From Pigmentiphaga aceris (GTDB lineage Bacteria > Pseudomonadota > Gammaproteobacteria > Burkholderiales > Burkholderiaceae_B): 64,000 nucleotides of DNA. Both the position numbers and the translations under genes were made by a program. The DNA lies in the NCBI RefSeq assembly GCF_008119665.1, contig NZ_CP043046.1, positions 2,046,001 to 2,110,000 of the forward strand, given 5' to 3'. This document shows positions 55,575 through 63,794 of the stretch, one piece after another. How positions within the stretch are numbered: position 1 is the first letter of the stretch; every line of letters begins with the position of its first letter. The notes under the pieces are model-generated. The model ran no database searches, was not told where the DNA came from, and worked only from the letters and a program-made list of their open reading frames with translations.

Positions 55575-56441
55575 ATGACTTATTGCGTCGGCTTGCGTTT
55601 GCACCGCGGCCTGGTCTTCCTGGCAGACTCCCGTACCAATGCAGGGGTCGATCACATCAGCACCTTCCGGAAGCTGACGGTGTTCGAACGTCCTGGCGAA
55701 CGGGTCATGGTCTTGATGTCCGCAGGCAATCTGGCGCTGAGCCAGGCTGTTGCGAACGTGCTGTCCGAGGACTTCGCCAAGCGTGCCGAGACTTCCATCT
55801 GGCAAGCGCCCAACATGTTCGAGGCCGCCCGCCGCGTGGGCGAGGCTGTGCGTCTGGTGCATCACCGTGACGCCGAGCCTTTGGCTGAGCATGGTGTGGA
55901 TTTCAATGTGAGTCTGATCTTCGGTGGTCAGATCGGCAATGAGCGCTGTCGATTGTTTCAGATCTACTCGGCTGGCAATTTCATTGAGGCGCTGGACGAG
56001 CAGACGTATTTCCAGATTGGCGAGTCAAAGTACGGAAAGCCGATTCTGGACCGCGTGGTCAGTCCGGATACCGAGTTGGATGAGGCGGCGAAGTGCGCGC
56101 TGATTTCGATGGATTCGACCTTACGTTCGAATATTTCGGTTGGTTTACCCTTGGATTTGCTGGTTTATGAATCTGGCAGTCTGCGGGTGACGCGTTTTGC
56201 CAGTATTGATGAGCACAATCTGTATTTCCGGATGATCCGCAATACGTGGGGTGAGCGTTTGCGCCAGGTGTTTGCCGAGATCGCGGACCCGGAGTGGGTA
56301 TCGTCTGCGTCGCCGGATTCGCTGGTTCCGCAGGGCTTGTTGCATGAGCCGGTTCGGGCCAGGGCGCTGACGGGCGATGAGGTCGAGTCTGTGGCTAAGC
56401 AGACCTTGGCGGAAGGGCATGGTAGCGGTACGCCTCAGTAA
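55575..56441 (+). CDS. Anbu (ancestral beta-subunit) proteasome-like peptidase
   Basis: A 288-residue Ntn-hydrolase. After removal of Met the N-terminal Thr of MTYCVGL is the expected nucleophile; ADSRTNAGVDHISTFRKL carries the typical Asp/Lys-containing region and SIDSTLRSNISVG is a conserved inner strand. Anbu proteins form open helical rings with unresolved function. The gene follows the ATP-grasp, alpha-E and transglutaminase genes with short gaps and is followed by a terminator. Confidence 0.92.
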   Translation: MTYCVGLRLHRGLVFLADSRTNAGVDHISTFRKLTVFERPGERVMVLMSAGNLALSQAVANVLSEDFAKRAETSIWQAPNMFEAARRVGEAVRLVHHRDAEPLAEHGVDFNVSLIFGGQIGNERCRLFQIYSAGNFIEALDEQTYFQIGESKYGKPILDRVVSPDTELDEAAKCALISMDSTLRSNISVGLPLDLLVYESGSLRVTRFASIDEHNLYFRMIRNTWGERLRQVFAEIADPEWVSSASPDSLVPQGLLHEPVRARALTGDEVESVAKQTLAEGHGSGTPQ

Positions 56442-56463
56442 GGCGGTTTTGATCTGCATTTGA

Positions 56464-56492
56464 GATGGCACCCCTTGTGGTGCCATTTTGCT
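56464..56492 (+). terminator. Terminator after the Anbu operon, merged with element B
   Basis: ATGGCACC and GGTGCCAT pair around CCTTGT, followed by TTTGCTTTT. The T-rich tail is the start of the shared outer sequence of element B. Confidence 0.85.
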
Positions 56493-56526
56493 TTTGTGGC
56501 TGTGCTGGTTTGGTTCTTGAGTCAGT

Positions 56527-56629
56527 CGCGGGTGGTGGGGCCGGCTCGTCTGCCCCGCTTGACCTAGGCGTCGGGTCTCCGCCCTCCACCTTGTCCAGAA
56601 GGGCAGCCAACCCGGCCCCACCACCCACG
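56527..56629. repeat. Tip hairpin of copy B, left arm
   Basis: About 103 bp. CGCGGGTGGTGGGGCCGG pairs with CCGGCCCCACCACCCACG (one G-T/mismatch), so the variable stem segment is TGGT opposite ACCA. Confidence 0.82.
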
Positions 56630-57476
56630 CCTTCAAAACGGCTTTGGTTAAAAGCAGATCCCGTCTTTGGGCGTCTGCCGTTCTACTAGCTGCTTGGTGC
56701 TGGACACGGTTCTCGGCATTTGTTGGCCACCGTTCTTGACCGCCACGCGGCTGGCCTTCGGGACTGGCTGGCCAGGTCGCCACGAAGCGATTCAACGGCT
56801 CACGTTTCAGGCCGTATGTCAGCTGCCTTTTACGCCAGCGCCACTCAAGAAGACTTGCGCGCCTGCTTGATGGTGGGGTGACACCGAAGCGGGTGGCCGC
56901 CGCGTCACGGCATGCGGAGAGTGGCCGCGGTCATTGTGACGCTGGCGGCTGATTTGCGTACAAACGCTTCCGCTGCGCGTTGGTCGAGGTACCTGCCATG
57001 CAGCGAGAGCAACGTATCGGGGCGTCGGCGGTGTGGCCTGCTCAGCAGTTTGCGATTCATGCGCCTTGAACGCAAAAATTCTGACAGTCCCCCCTCATCA
57101 CTGTTCTTCACCGCCTCGAACATTGATGATCGCTCCAAACGTTCAGTGCGCAGCCTTCAATACGCCAACCGTCAACGCCCCGCCTTTTCGTCGCATTACC
57201 TGATGCGCGGCCACCCGCTTCCAAGTCACCCCACCATCAAGCAGGCGCGGAAGTTTTCTTGCGTGGCACCGCCCTGAAAGGCCTCTAAAGAACGGCCCGA
57301 GACGTGAGCCGCTGAGTCGCTTCGTGGCGACCTGGCCAGCCAATCCCCCAGGCCAGCCGCATGGCGATCAAGAATGGTAGCCAACGCATGCCGAGAACCA
57401 AGTCCAGCACCAAGCAGCCAGAAAAACAGCACACGCCCAAAGGCGGGATTAGCTTTTAACCAAGCCGTTTTGAAGG

Positions 57477-57580
57477 CGTGGGTGGTGGGGCCGGATTGGC
57501 TGCCCCGCTGGACGAGGTGGAGGGCGGGAGCCCCGACGCCAAAGTCCAGCGGGGCAGCCGAGCCGGCCCCACCACCCGCG
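57477..57580. repeat. Tip hairpin of copy B, right arm
   Basis: About 104 bp. CGTGGGTGGTGGGGCCGG pairs with CCGGCCCCACCACCCGCG, with a further GGCTGCCC/GGGCAGCC inner stem. It keeps the TGGT/ACCA pair, while copy A has TGGC/GCCA and TGTC/GACA at the same place. Confidence 0.82.
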
Positions 57581-57614
57581 ACTGACTAAAGAACCAAACC
57601 AACAGCCACAAAAG

Positions 57615-57645
57615 CAAAATGGCGCTCATAAAAAGCGCCATTTTT
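57615..57645 (-). terminator. Terminator after the PotC-like gene, merged with element B
   Basis: On the minus strand AATGGCGCT and AGCGCCATT form a stem around TTTTATG, followed by TTGCTTTT; the tail is the outer end of element B. Confidence 0.85.
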
Positions 57646-57667
57646 CCGACCAACAAAGCTCAAAAGC

Positions 57668-58543
57668 TCACATCACCTTAGTCAATCCGATGGTCTTCTC
57701 AATGATCACCAAAGCAATCACCGCAATCGCAATAAACACCACCGACACCGCATTCACCGCCGGATCAAACGTCTGATCCACATACGAGAAAATCCGCACC
57801 GGCATCGTAATCGTCGACGGCGCGCTCATGAACAAGCTGACCGACACTTCCCCAAACGACGTCACCGCCGCAAACACCGCCCCCGCCACAATTCCCGGCT
57901 TGATCAACGGCAAAGTCACATGCCGGAAGGTATACCAAGGCCCCGCGCCCAGGTTCATCGACGCCGACTCCAACTGCCGATTCACCGCCGCCAGACTCAC
58001 ACTGGCCGTGCGCACCGTATACGGCAAGGCGACCACAATGTGACCCGCCGCCAACCCCAACAGCGAGCCAGCCATGCCCATGCCGGCCATCACATACAAC
58101 AACGCAATGCCCAAGACTACCTGCGGAATCATCAGCGGTGACAGCACAAATGCCAGCAGCGCCTCACGCCCCCGAAAGTCCAGACGAGCCAAGGCATACG
58201 CCGCCGTAGTCCCCAACAGCACCGTCAACGGCGTCACGATCACCAGCAACAACACGCTGTTCTTCAGCGCCGCCATCCATGCCGGATTCGCCAACAAGGC
58301 ATCGAACCAGCGCAATGAAAACCCACGCGGCGGGAACTGCGGGTACGACTCGGGGCTGAAGGCCGACAGGACGATCACCAACACTGGCAAGGTCAAAAAC
58401 ACATAGACCAAACCACCGGTGATCCACGAAAACCACTTCAAGCCATCCGGCCGCTTGCGACGGCGCGCCGCAGGGGCTGGGGGCAGGCCAGCCGGTCCGC
58501 GTGCCGCAACCGATGCTGCCGCTTGCTTGCTCACATCAGCCAT
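57668..58543 (-). CDS. Spermidine/putrescine-type ABC permease (PotC-like)
   Basis: A 291-residue permease with six hydrophobic segments. The N-terminus reads MADVSKQAAASVAARGPAG and the coupling loop is SASMNLGAGPWYTFRHVTLPLIKPGIVAGAVFA. It overlaps the second permease gene by 8 bp. Last gene of a six-gene minus-strand cluster with hydantoinase subunits, so the transported solute may be a cyclic amide or amino acid derivative rather than a polyamine. Confidence 0.88.
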   Translation of the reverse strand: MADVSKQAAASVAARGPAGLPPAPAARRRKRPDGLKWFSWITGGLVYVFLTLPVLVIVLSAFSPESYPQFPPRGFSLRWFDALLANPAWMAALKNSVLLLVIVTPLTVLLGTTAAYALARLDFRGREALLAFVLSPLMIPQVVLGIALLYVMAGMGMAGSLLGLAAGHIVVALPYTVRTASVSLAAVNRQLESASMNLGAGPWYTFRHVTLPLIKPGIVAGAVFAAVTSFGEVSVSLFMSAPSTITMPVRIFSYVDQTFDPAVNAVSVVFIAIAVIALVIIEKTIGLTKVM

Positions 58544-59426
58544 AGGTTCGTTTCTCCCAGCGTTTCAGTACCGCGCCCAACAGGAACACGACGATGCCGG
58601 TGATCAGCAGCAGGCTGAACGACAGTGCGGCAGCCAACGGCAGGTTGGCGATCTGCACTGCCTGCTGGTAAATCGTGATCGGCAACAGCGGTTGCAGACG
58701 TCCGCCAATCAGCAGCGGGGTGATGTAGCTGCCCGCAGCCAGCGCAAACACAATGATCGCGCCTGTCAACATGCCCGGCAGCGTAAGCGGCAGGGTGACA
58801 TGGAAGAACGTGTGAATGCGTCCTGCGCCCAGGCTCATTGACGCTCGCGACAGGCTTTGCGGGATTTCGCCCAAGGACGTGGCCAGCGGCAGCACGGCGA
58901 AGGGCAGCATCACCTGCACGTAGGCGATGATCACCGCGTTCATGTTCCACAGCATGCGCAGCGGCGTATCGATCAGCCCCAAGTTGCGCAGCGCATCGTT
59001 GATCAGCCCGTTCTGCGCCAGTAGTACGATCCACGCAAAAGTGCGGATCACCACGCTGGTCAGCAGTGGCGACACCAGCAGCACGTACAACACCGTGCGC
59101 ACAGTACGCGTGGGTGCGTTCACCAGTAGCCAGGCTGCCGGATAGGCAAGCAGCACGCACAGCAATGCCGTGCCCAGCGATACCCACAAGGTCGTGAACA
59201 GTGCGTTGGCGTAGGTGGTCGACCCGAACACCAGGATGTACTGCGACAGCCCGTATCCGGGCTGTATGTTGAGCATGCTGTCGACGTTGCGCAGGCTCAG
59301 GCCCGCCAGCAAGATGCCGGGCACCACCAGGAACGCAATCAGGAACAGCAGCGTGGGTGACAGCAGCAGCCAGGCAAAACCACGACCGCTGGCGGGCAGA
59401 CGCGCCCGGGTTGCACCGGCACTCAC
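58536..59426 (-). CDS. Spermidine/putrescine-type ABC permease (PotB-like)
   Basis: A 296-residue permease, start GTG overlapping the ATPase stop by 4 bp (GTGA). Six hydrophobic segments are evident, with the loop SLSRASMSLGAGRIHTFFHVTLPLTLPGMLTG. It is the partner of the PotC-like permease. Confidence 0.88.
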   Translation of the reverse strand: MSAGATRARLPASGRGFAWLLLSPTLLFLIAFLVVPGILLAGLSLRNVDSMLNIQPGYGLSQYILVFGSTTYANALFTTLWVSLGTALLCVLLAYPAAWLLVNAPTRTVRTVLYVLLVSPLLTSVVIRTFAWIVLLAQNGLINDALRNLGLIDTPLRMLWNMNAVIIAYVQVMLPFAVLPLATSLGEIPQSLSRASMSLGAGRIHTFFHVTLPLTLPGMLTGAIIVFALAAGSYITPLLIGGRLQPLLPITIYQQAVQIANLPLAAALSFSLLLITGIVVFLLGAVLKRWEKRTYG

Positions 59427-60592
59427 GCAGGCACCTCTTCCTCGGCAGGTAGCGGCACCACATCTTCAATGCGCCAGGTGAGCGCCAGTGGCTGGCCAAT
59501 CACTGGCAGTTCGTTGAACTGCGCGTCTTCTGCCTGTGCGACCAATTCCCCGCCGCCGTACAGCGCAATCACCAGGCGGATCGAACCGCCGCTGTAGGTC
59601 AGTTCACGCAAGGTACCGCCGGTGCGGTTCGGTGAACGAATCACCGGGCGACCGGTGGGGCGTGGGTCGGGGGCAGGGGCGGGCACGACACGAATGCGCT
59701 CGGGGCGCAGCACAAAGCGCAGCGGCTGCGTGGCAGTGATGTCCAGCTCGGTACCCAGCAGCAAACCCTGGCCTTCGTTCTCGAAGCGATCCACTGCTTC
59801 GAAGACGCCGGCGACTGATGTCGGTTGTGCCTTGATCAGATTGGCCTGGCCAATGAACTCTGCCACAAACCGATTGGCTGGCTTGCGATACAGCTCGAGC
59901 GGCGTGCCGACCTGTTGCAGGCGGCCCGTACCCAGAATGCCGATGCGATCAGACAGGCTGAGCGCTTCTTCCTGGTCGTGCGTGACCAGCACCGTGGTGA
60001 TGCCAATCCGCTGTTGCAGGCTGCGCAGTTCGGACTGCATGTCCTTGCGCAGCTTGGCATCCAGATTGGACAGCGGTTCGTCCAGCAGCAACACCTGCGG
60101 TGAAATCGCCAGCGCACGCGCAATCGCCACACGCTGCTGCTGTCCGCCAGACAACTGGTGCGGCATGCGCGAGGCGTAGCCGGGCAACTGCACCAGGTCC
60201 AGTACCTCGGCCACACGCTTCTTGATCTGCGCGGCGGGTACCTTGCGCACCTTCAGGCCGTAGGCAACGTTGCCGGCGACATCCAGATGCGGGAACAAGG
60301 CGTAGTTCTGGAACACCATGCCAATGTCACGGCGATAGGGTGGCAGTGCGGTGACATCACGATCGCCCACATACACCGAGCCCTCGCTGGGGTCGAGGAA
60401 ACCGGCGATGATGTTCAACAAGGTGGTCTTGCCGCAGCCGCTGGGGCCCAGCAGCGAGAAGAACTCACCGGCGCGGATGTGCAGGTCCACACCCGCCAAG
60501 GCCAGGTGGTCGCCGAAGCGCTGGACCACCCCTTCGATGCGAATGTCGGCGGGCGCGACGGCCGAAGCCGTTCCCCTGGGTGCGCTACTCAT
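59423..60592 (-). CDS. Spermidine/putrescine-type ABC transporter ATP-binding protein (PotA-like)
   Basis: A ~390-residue ATPase. Walker A GPSGCGKTTLL, signature LSGGQQQRVAIARALA, Walker B LLLDEPLSNLDAKLR, His switch LVTHDQEEAL, followed by a C-terminal TOBE regulatory domain (~250-390). An alternative ATG seven codons upstream (60613) cannot be excluded; 60592 (MSSAPRGTAS) is chosen on appearance. Confidence 0.87.
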   Translation of the reverse strand: MSSAPRGTASAVAPADIRIEGVVQRFGDHLALAGVDLHIRAGEFFSLLGPSGCGKTTLLNIIAGFLDPSEGSVYVGDRDVTALPPYRRDIGMVFQNYALFPHLDVAGNVAYGLKVRKVPAAQIKKRVAEVLDLVQLPGYASRMPHQLSGGQQQRVAIARALAISPQVLLLDEPLSNLDAKLRKDMQSELRSLQQRIGITTVLVTHDQEEALSLSDRIGILGTGRLQQVGTPLELYRKPANRFVAEFIGQANLIKAQPTSVAGVFEAVDRFENEGQGLLLGTELDITATQPLRFVLRPERIRVVPAPAPDPRPTGRPVIRSPNRTGGTLRELTYSGGSIRLVIALYGGGELVAQAEDAQFNELPVIGQPLALTWRIEDVVPLPAEEEVPA

Positions 60593-60659
60593 TACGTGTT
60601 CTCTCCCGCGCATCGCGCCGCACCGGGGTGCAGTGCACCCCGGAGATAGTTCAATCGGC

Positions 60660-61772
60660 TCATTGGCCGCCCAGCGCCTGACTCCAACGGGTCGTCCAGT
60701 CGGCGATCTTCGGCGTGGCGGTAGCGTAATCGATCCAGATCAGCTTTTTGTAGGCTTCTTCACCCACCTGGACCTTGCCCTTCAGCGCATCGCTGTACTG
60801 CACGTCGCGGTTGGTCATGCCATACAGCGACTTGTCCGAGAAGTTCTTCTGCACTTCGGCACCCGACAGGAAGTCCAGCAGCTTGTAGGCGTTGGTCATG
60901 TTGGGGGCACCCTTGGCGATCACCCAGTTGGCTGCGCCCACCACCGGGCCATCCGACGGGTAGACGAAGTCGATCTTCATGCCGTCTTTCTGCAACGCGA
61001 ACACGCGACCGTCCCAGAAAGGAACCACCCATGCATCGCCGCGTTCAAGCAGGGTTTGGATGGCACCCGGGCTGTCGGGGAACGCCACCGCGCTGCCCTT
61101 GAGTTCTGCCAGCTTCGCGAAGGCGCGATCAACGGCAGCTTCGTCTTTCAGCTCACCGCCCAACGAGTGCACCAGGCCAGCGAAGAATTGCAGGCCGGCT
61201 GCATAGGTGGGCGACGAGATCGCCACGTGGCCCTTGTATTCAGGCTTCCACAGGTCTTGCCAGCTGGTCGGCGGCGTCTTGACCAGGTCGGTGCGATAAG
61301 CCAGGCCCAGTTGGCCCAGGCTGAAGCCGGCTGCATAGGTCTTGCCGTCGGTCACGAAACGTTCTTGCACCGAGGAAGACAGCTTGCTCAGATTCGGGGC
61401 ACGAGCGGCATCGAGCGGCTCCAGCACGCCGGCTGCAACGGCGCGCTGCACGGTGTCGGGCTGGAAGACCACGATGTCGTACGGCGGGTTGTTGCCGTTG
61501 CTGGCGCGCAGCTTGGCGAACCATTCAGCATCGGCACCCGGCACAACTTCAACCTGAATGTTGTTGTCCTTGGCGAACTTGTCCAGGCCGGCTGCGCGAA
61601 CGTTGGCTTCCCAGCCGCCGCCGTACACACCGATCACGACCTTGTCGGTAGCAGCAGCTGCTACCGGGGCTTTGCCGGCAGCGCCAGCGGCGGGTTCAGC
61701 GGGCTTGTCCTTGCACGCGCTCAGGCCAAGGCCGAGCGCCAGTACAACGGGGGTGAACCATAGCTTGTTCAT
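60660..61772 (-). CDS. Extracellular solute-binding lipoprotein (PotD-like)
   Basis: A 370-residue binding protein with a lipoprotein signal, LGLSACKDKP, in which the cysteine is the lipidation site. The mature part reads VVIGVYGGGWEANVRAAGLDKFAK and VVFQPDTVQRAVAAGVLEPLD, typical of SBP_bac_8/PotD-like proteins. It lies between the ATPase and the hydantoinase B genes, so ligand and hydantoinase substrate are probably linked. Confidence 0.87.
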   Translation of the reverse strand: MNKLWFTPVVLALGLGLSACKDKPAEPAAGAAGKAPVAAAATDKVVIGVYGGGWEANVRAAGLDKFAKDNNIQVEVVPGADAEWFAKLRASNGNNPPYDIVVFQPDTVQRAVAAGVLEPLDAARAPNLSKLSSSVQERFVTDGKTYAAGFSLGQLGLAYRTDLVKTPPTSWQDLWKPEYKGHVAISSPTYAAGLQFFAGLVHSLGGELKDEAAVDRAFAKLAELKGSAVAFPDSPGAIQTLLERGDAWVVPFWDGRVFALQKDGMKIDFVYPSDGPVVGAANWVIAKGAPNMTNAYKLLDFLSGAEVQKNFSDKSLYGMTNRDVQYSDALKGKVQVGEEAYKKLIWIDYATATPKIADWTTRWSQALGGQ

Positions 61773-61805
61773 CAGAAACTCCTGGGTGTTGCGCCGTGGC
61801 CCTGA

Positions 61806-63794
61806 TCAGGCCGCGGTCGTGAATAGGGTGTTGACGGTGTCCTGCAGCAGCGAGCGTGCCGCAGTCAGGTCGGTGTCGGTCGCATGGCTGGCAGGGAAGT
61901 CCTCGGGCAGGGTGGCCAGCACCTTGGCATAGGCTTGCTGACGCAGTCGTGCACGCACGGCGGCCGGGCGGGTGAACAAGGCTTCGCTCAAGCGATCGAG
62001 CACGGCAGGCTCAAAAACCTGATCCCAACGATCGCGCTGTTCGCCACGCTCAGAACCGGCGGGCGTGTCTGCGCGCAATTGTTCAGTGGCGTCGTGGTCA
62101 ATGCCCTGATCGGTAATGAGCACACCGTAGGCCTCGCGCGCCGTGGCAATCGATACCAGTCCGCGCACCACATCCGCATGTACCGCTTCAGGCGGACGCG
62201 CAAATGGCGAACCCCAACCGCCGCCGCCGGGGGTCTGCAAGGCAATCACGTCGCCGGTATTGACCGGCAGCACGTCAATCTTGCCAAGCACACGCGCGTC
62301 CGGCGTGCCGGGGTTGAGCACCAGTTGCGTACGCGCACCCGGACGCCCGCCTTGCGCGCCCCACGGGGCAAAGCGCAGGCGCTCCATGCCGCGTGCCAGC
62401 ACACGCACATCGTTTTGCAGAATGCGGAAATGGATTTCCTGGCCGCAGCCACCGCGCCACTGGCCCGGGCCGCCCGAATCTTCACGTAGACCGTAGCGCA
62501 GCACTTCAACGCCGGTTTCTGCTTCCACGGTTTCGACCGGGTTGTTGGCCAGATTGGAAATGCTGCTGTCGCGGCCATCGGCACCGTCGAAACCACGTCG
62601 GGCACCCGTGCCGCCCACCATCGGTTCGACCACTTGCACGTTCTGGCCGGTACCGTGGCGTGCCGGTTCGGCAACCACCACCGGGATGATCGTGCCACCG
62701 CTGGCAGCGGGCATCAGGTCGGGCACGGCTTGGCCCAGCACACCGTTCAAGGCGTCGTTGACGCGCACGGCAGCCGCATGGCGCACGCCAACGGCGGCAG
62801 GCGGCAACGGGTTCACCAAAGTGCCTGCCGGCACCGTCACGCTTACCGGGCGCAGCAAGCCCGCATTCAGCGGCACGGTCTTGTCCAGCGTGCACACCAA
62901 GGCCAGAATGCGCAGCGTCAGCCATGCGTGGGCCTGGCCGTGGCTGGGGATGTTGATCGCGGCAGCAACCTGGGGGTCAGTGCCGGTGAAATCCAGATGG
63001 ATCTTGCCGTCAGACAAGGTCACGCTGAGCGCCAGGCGCACGGGCAGGCCGCTGCCAGCCTCGTCGTCCAGATAGTCGCTGAAGCGGTAGGTGCCGTCCG
63101 GTACTTGGCGCAACACGGCAGCGGCGCGTGCGGCGGCGTAGTCGGTCAGGTCTTGCTGGGCATCCAGGAAAGCCTGTTCGCCGTGCTGGGCAATCACGCG
63201 TTCCACACGCGAACGGCCGGTGGCCAGCGCGGCCAGCATGGCACGAACATCGCCCATGTTGGCGTCGGGCGTGCGGCTGTTGGCAGCCATGAACAAGGCC
63301 ACGTCTTCGTTGAGCTTGCCAGCCCGCATCAGCTTCACGGGCGGAATCTGCAAGCCTTCCTGGAAGATGTCGGTGTTGGTGGGCGAGATGCTGCTGGGCA
63401 CCTTGCCACCCACGTCGGACGCATGCAGGAATGCCCAGCCATAGGCAACGATCTTGCCTTCGTGGAAGTAGGGCTCGATGGCCTGCAGATCGGGCAGATG
63501 GGTGGCCAGACCTTTGGACCGATACGGGTCGTTGGTCAGGATCACATCACCCGGTTCAAGCGGGCCGACAGCGTCAATGGTGGTCTGGCAATCCAGGCCC
63601 ACAAAACCCGACACACCAATGGCGCGCGGGTAGGCGAAGAAGCGGCCATCCAGCCCGGCCAGCGCGCAGGCAAAGTCGGCGGTTTCTTTCACGTACAGCG
63701 TGCGGCCGGTGCGCTGCAAAGTCAGGCACATTTCCTCGGCCAGTGCAGACACCTTGTTGCCAAGAATGGCGAGGGTAACGGGATCGAGTTTCAT
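61806..63794 (-). CDS. Hydantoinase B/oxoprolinase family protein
   Basis: A 662-residue hydantoinase B/oxoprolinase beta-type protein beginning MKLDPVTLAILGNKVSALAEEMCLTLQRTG. Recognised also from HLPDLQAIEPYFHEGKIVAYGWAFLHASDVGG and GTDPQVAAAINIPSHGQAHAW. It works with the hydantoinase A protein whose gene ends just upstream (1 bp overlap). The substrate is a hydantoin, oxoproline or similar cyclic amide. Confidence 0.9.
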   Translation of the reverse strand: MKLDPVTLAILGNKVSALAEEMCLTLQRTGRTLYVKETADFACALAGLDGRFFAYPRAIGVSGFVGLDCQTTIDAVGPLEPGDVILTNDPYRSKGLATHLPDLQAIEPYFHEGKIVAYGWAFLHASDVGGKVPSSISPTNTDIFQEGLQIPPVKLMRAGKLNEDVALFMAANSRTPDANMGDVRAMLAALATGRSRVERVIAQHGEQAFLDAQQDLTDYAAARAAAVLRQVPDGTYRFSDYLDDEAGSGLPVRLALSVTLSDGKIHLDFTGTDPQVAAAINIPSHGQAHAWLTLRILALVCTLDKTVPLNAGLLRPVSVTVPAGTLVNPLPPAAVGVRHAAAVRVNDALNGVLGQAVPDLMPAASGGTIIPVVVAEPARHGTGQNVQVVEPMVGGTGARRGFDGADGRDSSISNLANNPVETVEAETGVEVLRYGLREDSGGPGQWRGGCGQEIHFRILQNDVRVLARGMERLRFAPWGAQGGRPGARTQLVLNPGTPDARVLGKIDVLPVNTGDVIALQTPGGGGWGSPFARPPEAVHADVVRGLVSIATAREAYGVLITDQGIDHDATEQLRADTPAGSERGEQRDRWDQVFEPAVLDRLSEALFTRPAAVRARLRQQAYAKVLATLPEDFPASHATDTDLTAARSLLQDTVNTLFTTAA

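Larger units (their letters stand above)
56487..57621. repeat. Giant palindromic non-coding element, copy B
   Basis: A ~1135 bp element with left arm 56487-56900 and inverted right arm 57207-57621 (414 and 415 bp) around a core of ~306 bp (56901-57206). Its arms and core flanks are clearly homologous to copy A at 6435-7514. The outermost ~40 bp of B (from TTTGCTTTTGTGGCTG to GTCAGTCGCGGG) are also inverted repeats and are absent from A. It sits between two convergent genes, and each end runs directly into a terminator hairpin. There is no credible gene within. Confidence 0.9.
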
